64,000 bases of DNA, taken from NCBI GenBank assembly GCA_022829145.1, contig CM040742.1:10911131-10975130 (forward strand), given 5' to 3'. Below, piece after piece: positions 59,287 through 64,000 of the stretch. Positions within the stretch are counted from its first letter, which is position 1. Each line of letters begins with the position of its first letter. The notes under the pieces are model-generated. The model searched no databases. It saw nothing but the letters and a program-made list of their open reading frames with translations, and was not told the DNA's origin. Source of the stretch: Albula goreensis (lineage: Eukaryota; Chordata; Actinopteri; Albuliformes; Albulidae). Made by a program: the position numbers and the translations under genes.

Positions 59287-61010
59287 CATGAGGTAGAGGA
59301 GGAGGCGGCAGTAGAGGAGGAGGAGAAGGAAGGATGCCTGCAGAGCTGGACGCTCCCACCGGTCCTGGTTTGGCGGGGTCATGTGCGTCAGGGTGTCTGC
59401 TCAAAGAACGGCGGTCTGTTGATATTCCTGGGACACTATAGAAACTCGACGGATGAGGGGATCGCTGTTTTATGCAGGCATCGCTGGAGGTTGTGGTTTG
59501 GGTGGGGTTTTGATGCTCCTTTTACGGGCCACTACGGACAGCACCCCCATGTCCTTGGATGCCCCCCCATCCCCTCATTTCTCAGCACAGACCGCTAATT
59601 TCAAACCGTGCCAGGACAAAAGCATCTGTTTACAGAACAAGGCCCAAAAGCCATTGCAGACTATTTACTTGTAATTGTGTGGCAGTGGGGGGAGTTTTCT
59701 TCTCCCAGTGTAAATCAGCACTGTGTTCTGAAGCAGCAGAATGAATACATCGACAAAAGTCTTTTAAAAAATGTTATTTGAAAGATGCTGCATCTATTTT
59801 TGCCTCTGATAAACTTAACGCAAAATGCCATAAGTACCAAAACTGGGAATTTTTGAATTACTGGACCCTGTAAAAATCTGATAATTTTTTGGGCCTCTTT
59901 TAGCAAATGGACCCACCACTAAGTAAGTTTTGGAAGCTGTAAGGGTCATGGTTTTCATTGCTTTTTTAAATAAAAAATGAGCCTTCGATCTTCTCTTCCT
60001 CTGAAAAGAATGCTGACCATCATGACAAATTGTCACTATTTTTCTAGCAAAAATAAATGTACACATTGGCACACTGTAGCCAGGAGTCATTTTTATTGCT
60101 CTGGGCCTTCTCTCTTTTTATGTGTCATATCCACTTAAGGTTTAACCAATGAGAGCTCACACAATCATGCCAAGTTCTGCTCTTTCACAGATCAGAACAC
60201 ACATCATCATTCCCAGTTCACTGTTTTAACAAATCATAAGTGAAACATTCACAGATTTGAACAATTCATTGTGTGTTTTGGTAAGGGACAAAATAGGTCT
60301 TCAATGAACATGACATTTCACCAGTTTGTTATTTTTTATTGATGTCCTTGATGCTACCCCGATGCGTGTCATCCAGCCTAAGGTCGCAGATGTGCAGCTT
60401 TTTCAACTCAGTGCGAAAAACACTTCCATGTCACTTATGTCACCATCAAAAGGTTTATATATTCAACCAATCAGTGACTGACTGACACCTGATCATAGCT
60501 CCTCCCATTTTCTGTGCAATAAAACCTCATTCACCATCAGCAGTGGTAACAGAAGTCAGACCAAGGATAATGCGGCCACACATTGCGGGATGATGGAACA
60601 TGTTATTCACATTTCACATAAATCTTTAAAGTGGGTAAAGGAAAATGAGAACTCACAGTGGTCTGTTTTTCCTTCTTACCAGACACTTGTCAAATATGTT
60701 TTTGACAAAACACGCACTTTTTCTAAGATAATGATCAACTGATTGTATGTCCTCTGCATTATGGCTGTATTACATCAGTATCATTTTGGTCTGCATGCTG
60801 TAGTACAACTAAAATGTGCAAGAACTCTTCATATTCTGAAGCAAACTACATTGTTCCATTGAGTTGATAAAGATTACAGAACATTTTTGCAAAGAAAATC
60901 TTACTGTCCCCATGTTACGATGCAATATGAATTTGCAATGAAGAATATTGTTGTAATTACGTATACACCACTTCCGATTCAAGGATATAGCCAAGGAAAA
61001 GGAAAAACGT
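59287..61010. other. tpst1 3' UTR and intergenic DNA
   Basis: Holds three AATAAA motifs and a relative of one arm of the 31408-31560 element near 60497. No open frame worth naming. Confidence 0.5.
60052..60057 (+). terminator. tpst1: Candidate polyadenylation signal of tpst1 (AATAAA)
   Basis: AATAAA lies about 770 bases after the proposed tpst1 stop. Alternative AATAAA copies are at 59969-59974 and 60518-60523, so the choice is open. All precede the tRNA genes. Confidence 0.35.
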
Positions 61011-61082
61011 TGACCCCGACGTGATTTGAACACGCAACCTTCTGATCTGGAGTCAGACGCGCTACCGTTGCGCCACGAGGTC
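61011..61082 (-). tRNA. tRNA-Trp (CCA)
   Basis: The reverse strand reads as a complete 72-base tRNA starting GACCTCGTGGCGCAACGG and ending CACGTCGGGGTCA. The acceptor stem pairs GACCTCG with CGGGGTC (one G-T pair). The anticodon loop CTCCAGA carries CCA. The B box GTTCAAATC is intact and no CCA is encoded. A T5 run just past the 3' end serves as a Pol III terminator. No intron. Confidence 0.98.
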
Positions 61083-61286
61083 CTTCCGAGAAAAGCAATG
61101 ACATAGGATTAAGAACATGCCTGCACTACATATAACGTTTACAGAATTTGTAGAGAATTACATTTTTTAAATTAGGCATATTTATTACTAGAAATCTTTG
61201 TAATATTTGTATCTATACATCATTTTACTCATACTTTTTACTATTAGATTCTACAAGTACAGGTATTATTTCCTATTGCATATCCT

Positions 61287-61358
61287 TCCCTGGTGGTCTA
61301 GTGGTTAGGATTCGGCGCTCTCACCGCCGCGGCCCGGGTTCGATTCCCGGTCAGGGAA
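61287..61358 (+). tRNA. tRNA-Glu (CTC)
   Basis: A 72-base tRNA starting TCCCTGGTGGTCTAGTGG and ending CCCGGTCAGGGAA. The acceptor stem TCCCTGG pairs with TCAGGGA apart from weak inner pairs. The anticodon loop CTCTCAC carries CTC; the B box GGTTCGATTCC is perfect. It is transcribed away from the tRNA-Trp gene 204 bases upstream. A short TTTT follows the gene. Confidence 0.98.
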
Positions 61359-61563
61359 CATTTGTTTTCTTCATGTCTTCCCTTTTTTCCAAGTGTCACC
61401 ACTATTTGGAATAATAAATATTACTTACTACCGCTAACCGAGAAAAATCCCTATTTAGAATTCACAATGAAAAAAATACTGTTACGGATGTTTGAATAGT
61501 CAGCCGGCTGAATGACCAGCAGGTTGCACTGCTGCTCAGGAAAGGGTGTAACTCTGGGAAGCT

Positions 61564-61603
<40 letters not shown>
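61564..61603. repeat. (TAA)13 microsatellite
   Basis: Trinucleotide run about 200 bases past tRNA-Glu. Confidence 0.95.
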
Positions 61604-61604
<1 letters not shown>

Positions 61605-62781
61605 GGAATGTAACTATTAATTCCCAAACAACTCCCCCCACTCTGCAGACTATCATGCATAGACAGACAGACACAAAGACAGCACAAAAAGAGAGGTGTT
61701 GTTTAATATAAATAATTGAAAAGAAAGATGAAATCAGTCCCAGCAAACAGAAAACAATTTCTTAAGGTTTTAGAAACAATGCTTTCCAATCCCATAACTA
61801 CAAGACCTGGATAGAATTATCGAATTAAAAAATCTGGAACTGCAGGATGCGCGTGCCGTTTCCACCACTGACACTCAGTGCTCTGCAAACTCTCATTACT
61901 CAAACGGGCAGTCGAGCAAGCAACAGAAGACAATTTAGTTATCGACTTGGCGAAGAGTTAAACCCTCATTCGATGACTTGTTAGACAGATGACGATTTTA
62001 TAATGAGTTTTGATATAAAACACAAACGTTTTCCTCATCATCGTGGTTAGTTTTATATAATTATGATGTACGTAAATGAACACGAATTACGACCCATGTT
62101 GGTTTATTGAGAGATAATAAATGAAAAGATAATAAAGGGATTTGCGCTCACATATAGATATGCTCATATATATTGTGCTTAGAGCGTCGCCTTGCTGCGT
62201 GGAGCAAGAATGCGAGGCGCAGCACCGTGTCGCAAGCGCAGGCAACACTGAAACTGCTAACGGTCTGTGCATGTTGTCATAGCGACTCCACTGCATTGCG
62301 GATCTTAATGGGAGCAAAGAAAGATACAGCGGAAAAAACTCAGACACTGTAAATGTAACCTTACTGTGGAGGATTCATCCAAACTGCGAAGCAAACAGTC
62401 AAATGGTGCACATCAGCATATTTTATTTTAGCATAAATTATACCATTTGTTTCTACAGGTATTTTCTACATAGTAGAAGAATGAAATAAAATTAATGTGT
62501 ACCAGGATTTAGCTCTTTTAATTGCTTGGATGACCGACATGTCTTAAGTGGAGAGACATATCTTTTCGCATTATAGTAGCCTATACCAAGTGCTGACTGT
62601 GATAAAAACATGAGACTACATGATGTTTTCTCATTTTGCATTGTATAGCAACGATCACCTATTGCAAGGAGGGGCGGACATTACGTAGGCTGCGTTTTAA
62701 TGGATGGCTTCGGAGGCGGGTTATTAATAACACACTAACACCCCCTCTTCTCCCCCCTTCCTCTCTCTCTCTCCTCTGCAG
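61604..62781. other. Intergenic or upstream region of the unidentified 3' gene
   Basis: AT-rich with a CpG-richer island around 62165-62300. It may hold the promoter or a first exon of the gene suggested at 62782-63356, but nothing can be fixed from the sequence. Confidence 0.35.
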
Positions 62782-63356
62782 TGTAATGTGTTTCGCTGCT
62801 TCGTCTTGCCTGCTCAGCTGGTGCAAACACAGTCGTTGTGGTGCAGATGCAGGGAGCGTTACAACCTTTGCCGCAGCGCCTGGGGCTCGGTCGCCTTTAC
62901 CCACACTCGTCACTCGCCAACGGATGCTGTAGATGCGTTTCATTAGCCCTGTCTCTCGTGCTCCCCTTTCGTGGTGTGCTGAAGGAGCAGCGGGGCAAAG
63001 ACAAACGTACATAAACACTGCACCGCGCAGGACCTCGGCATCCGTTTTAAAGAAAGCCCAATTGAGAGTGCGGCGACAAATGCACACTTTGCCAGGTAAG
63101 ACGATGATCTCATGCATGCATGCCCTTTCACTTAAATAAAGACATTTTCCCCTTTGAATGTTAATTATTGCTTGATACGTTGTGCGTTCATGCACGTAAA
63201 CGTGCTATGTGAAGACACTTTAATAACATAGCTTTCATCCATCGTCCCCTTGATGCGTAGCTCAAGCAAGCGGTCACAGAAGCGGGATGGCGGATCCAAA
63301 AGAGGCTTTCAACTAACCAAAAGGAGAGGGGGGAAGCTGTGAAAATGGGATACAAG
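62782..63356 (+). CDS. Probable 5' exons of an unidentified downstream gene (partial)
   Basis: A strong acceptor (long CT tract, CTCTGCAG) ends at 62781. The stretch to 63095 ends in a perfect donor, CCAG|GTAAGA. A second exon is suggested at 63261-63356 between GCGTAG and AAG|GTGAGC. In it ATG 63345 has a good context (GAAAATGGG) and would start MGYK before the splice; only 12 coding bases are visible. An upstream ATG at 63287 opens a short reading frame (MADPKEAFN then stop), which would act as a uORF. The region is less AT-rich and more CpG-rich than its surroundings. I do not recognise the gene; most of it lies beyond the window. First exon and transcription start are not determined. Confidence 0.35.
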
Positions 63357-64000
63357 GTGAGCTCATTTTCCTCTCGCGCTGTCACAGCAAACGCGCACTC
63401 CAATGAGCAGATGCTGGTAGCAGTCCGGTCCTCCAGCTGGTTTGTTTTTATCATGCTCCTGCTACAATGGGGCCCTTATTCCTGTTAATGGAAGCGCTTC
63501 AATTCAGCCACGCGTTTGTGACGTCTCACGCTGACCAAATAAACTGGTACTTCACGCGTAGAAGCCTGTCCTAATAGTCTCAAACATTTCTACTCTTCAG
63601 ATACATTTTTATGTTAAATACTCTTCTTAGCCACTGCTATGACTGTCCGTTATTTTAAATCCTATTTAACGAAATATTATTTTTTTTGCTAATAGATTTT
63701 TTTTGGCCATAGCCATCTTTATCCACTGTCATGACACATTTTGAAAAACAAATTGGTAGAAATGATTTACCATTTCAGGCACTCATATTGCCAATCAGAA
63801 GACTCCTACCAACTTACCACTTATGTTTAATTTCTTGGAAAAACAATCTTGATCTGTAGATGAGACATCTTGAAGACCTTTAGCAAATACCAGCACCCAT
63901 CTAAAGTGCATACTGTGTGTATACCATGGTAATTAAATACACTCTTGGGGCTTGTGGGCAACAGAGAGAGTGCAAATGGAACATCTAAGCTGCTAAGAAA
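63357..64000 (+). other. Probable intron of the unidentified 3' gene
   Basis: Begins with the donor GTGAGC and runs to the window end without a recognisable exon. Confidence 0.3.

Noticed and set aside
62659-63195. A 178-codon frame on the minus strand
   Set aside because: It lies opposite the probable 5' exons of the plus-strand gene and shows no motif.

Overview
The window looks like ordinary nuclear DNA from a teleost fish. The evidence is spliced genes with GT-AG introns and vertebrate-type proteins, many (CA/TG)n microsatellites and minisatellites, a fish-type L2 LINE tail, short inverted-repeat DNA elements, and two standard nuclear tRNA genes. I cannot name the species.

Four protein genes could be built exon by exon, with phase kept across every junction. 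(1) ppp2r5b, minus strand, coding exons from 22477 down to 3579: a 512-residue B56-beta regulatory subunit of protein phosphatase 2A in 13 coding exons, one intron having a GC donor. (2) An rbm14/rbm4-family RNA-binding protein, minus strand, 33942 to 32896, 348 residues in one coding exon with two RRMs and a proline/tyrosine-rich tail. (3) crcp (RNA polymerase III subunit RPC9), plus strand, 35769 to 39413, 146 residues in six coding exons, the first holding only 8 coding bases. (4) tpst1 (tyrosylprotein sulfotransferase), plus strand, non-coding first exon near 44.1-44.4 kb and coding exons from 50964 to 59286. rbm14-like and crcp are head to head and probably share a promoter around 35.2-35.8 kb. 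Two tRNA genes follow: tRNA-Trp(CCA), minus, 61011-61082, and tRNA-Glu(CTC), plus, 61287-61358. At 62.8-63.4 kb there are probable 5' exons of one more plus-strand gene, which I could not identify.

Most of the remaining DNA is repeat. ppp2r5b introns hold four tandem arrays (22-, 44-, 60- and 48-bp units), a 5'-truncated L2 LINE and a long purine/pyrimidine tract. The third coding-region intron of tpst1 (52.4-54.4 kb) holds a roughly 42-copy, 47-bp array that resembles the head of a tRNA-derived SINE. The flanks and 3' UTRs carry several 150-450 bp inverted-repeat elements.

The four genes do not form a pathway: they act in PP2A targeting, RNA processing, Pol III transcription and Golgi tyrosine sulfation. 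The pairs are reminiscent of two human regions (PPP2R5B and RBM14 on 11q13; CRCP and TPST1 on 7q11). I found no convincing undescribed system. The most useful oddities are the (TG)44 run at the last crcp splice acceptor, the SINE-like minisatellite with higher-order structure, one minisatellite unit present at two loci, the GC-AG intron, and a Val-to-Phe change in the sulfotransferase PAPS-binding loop.
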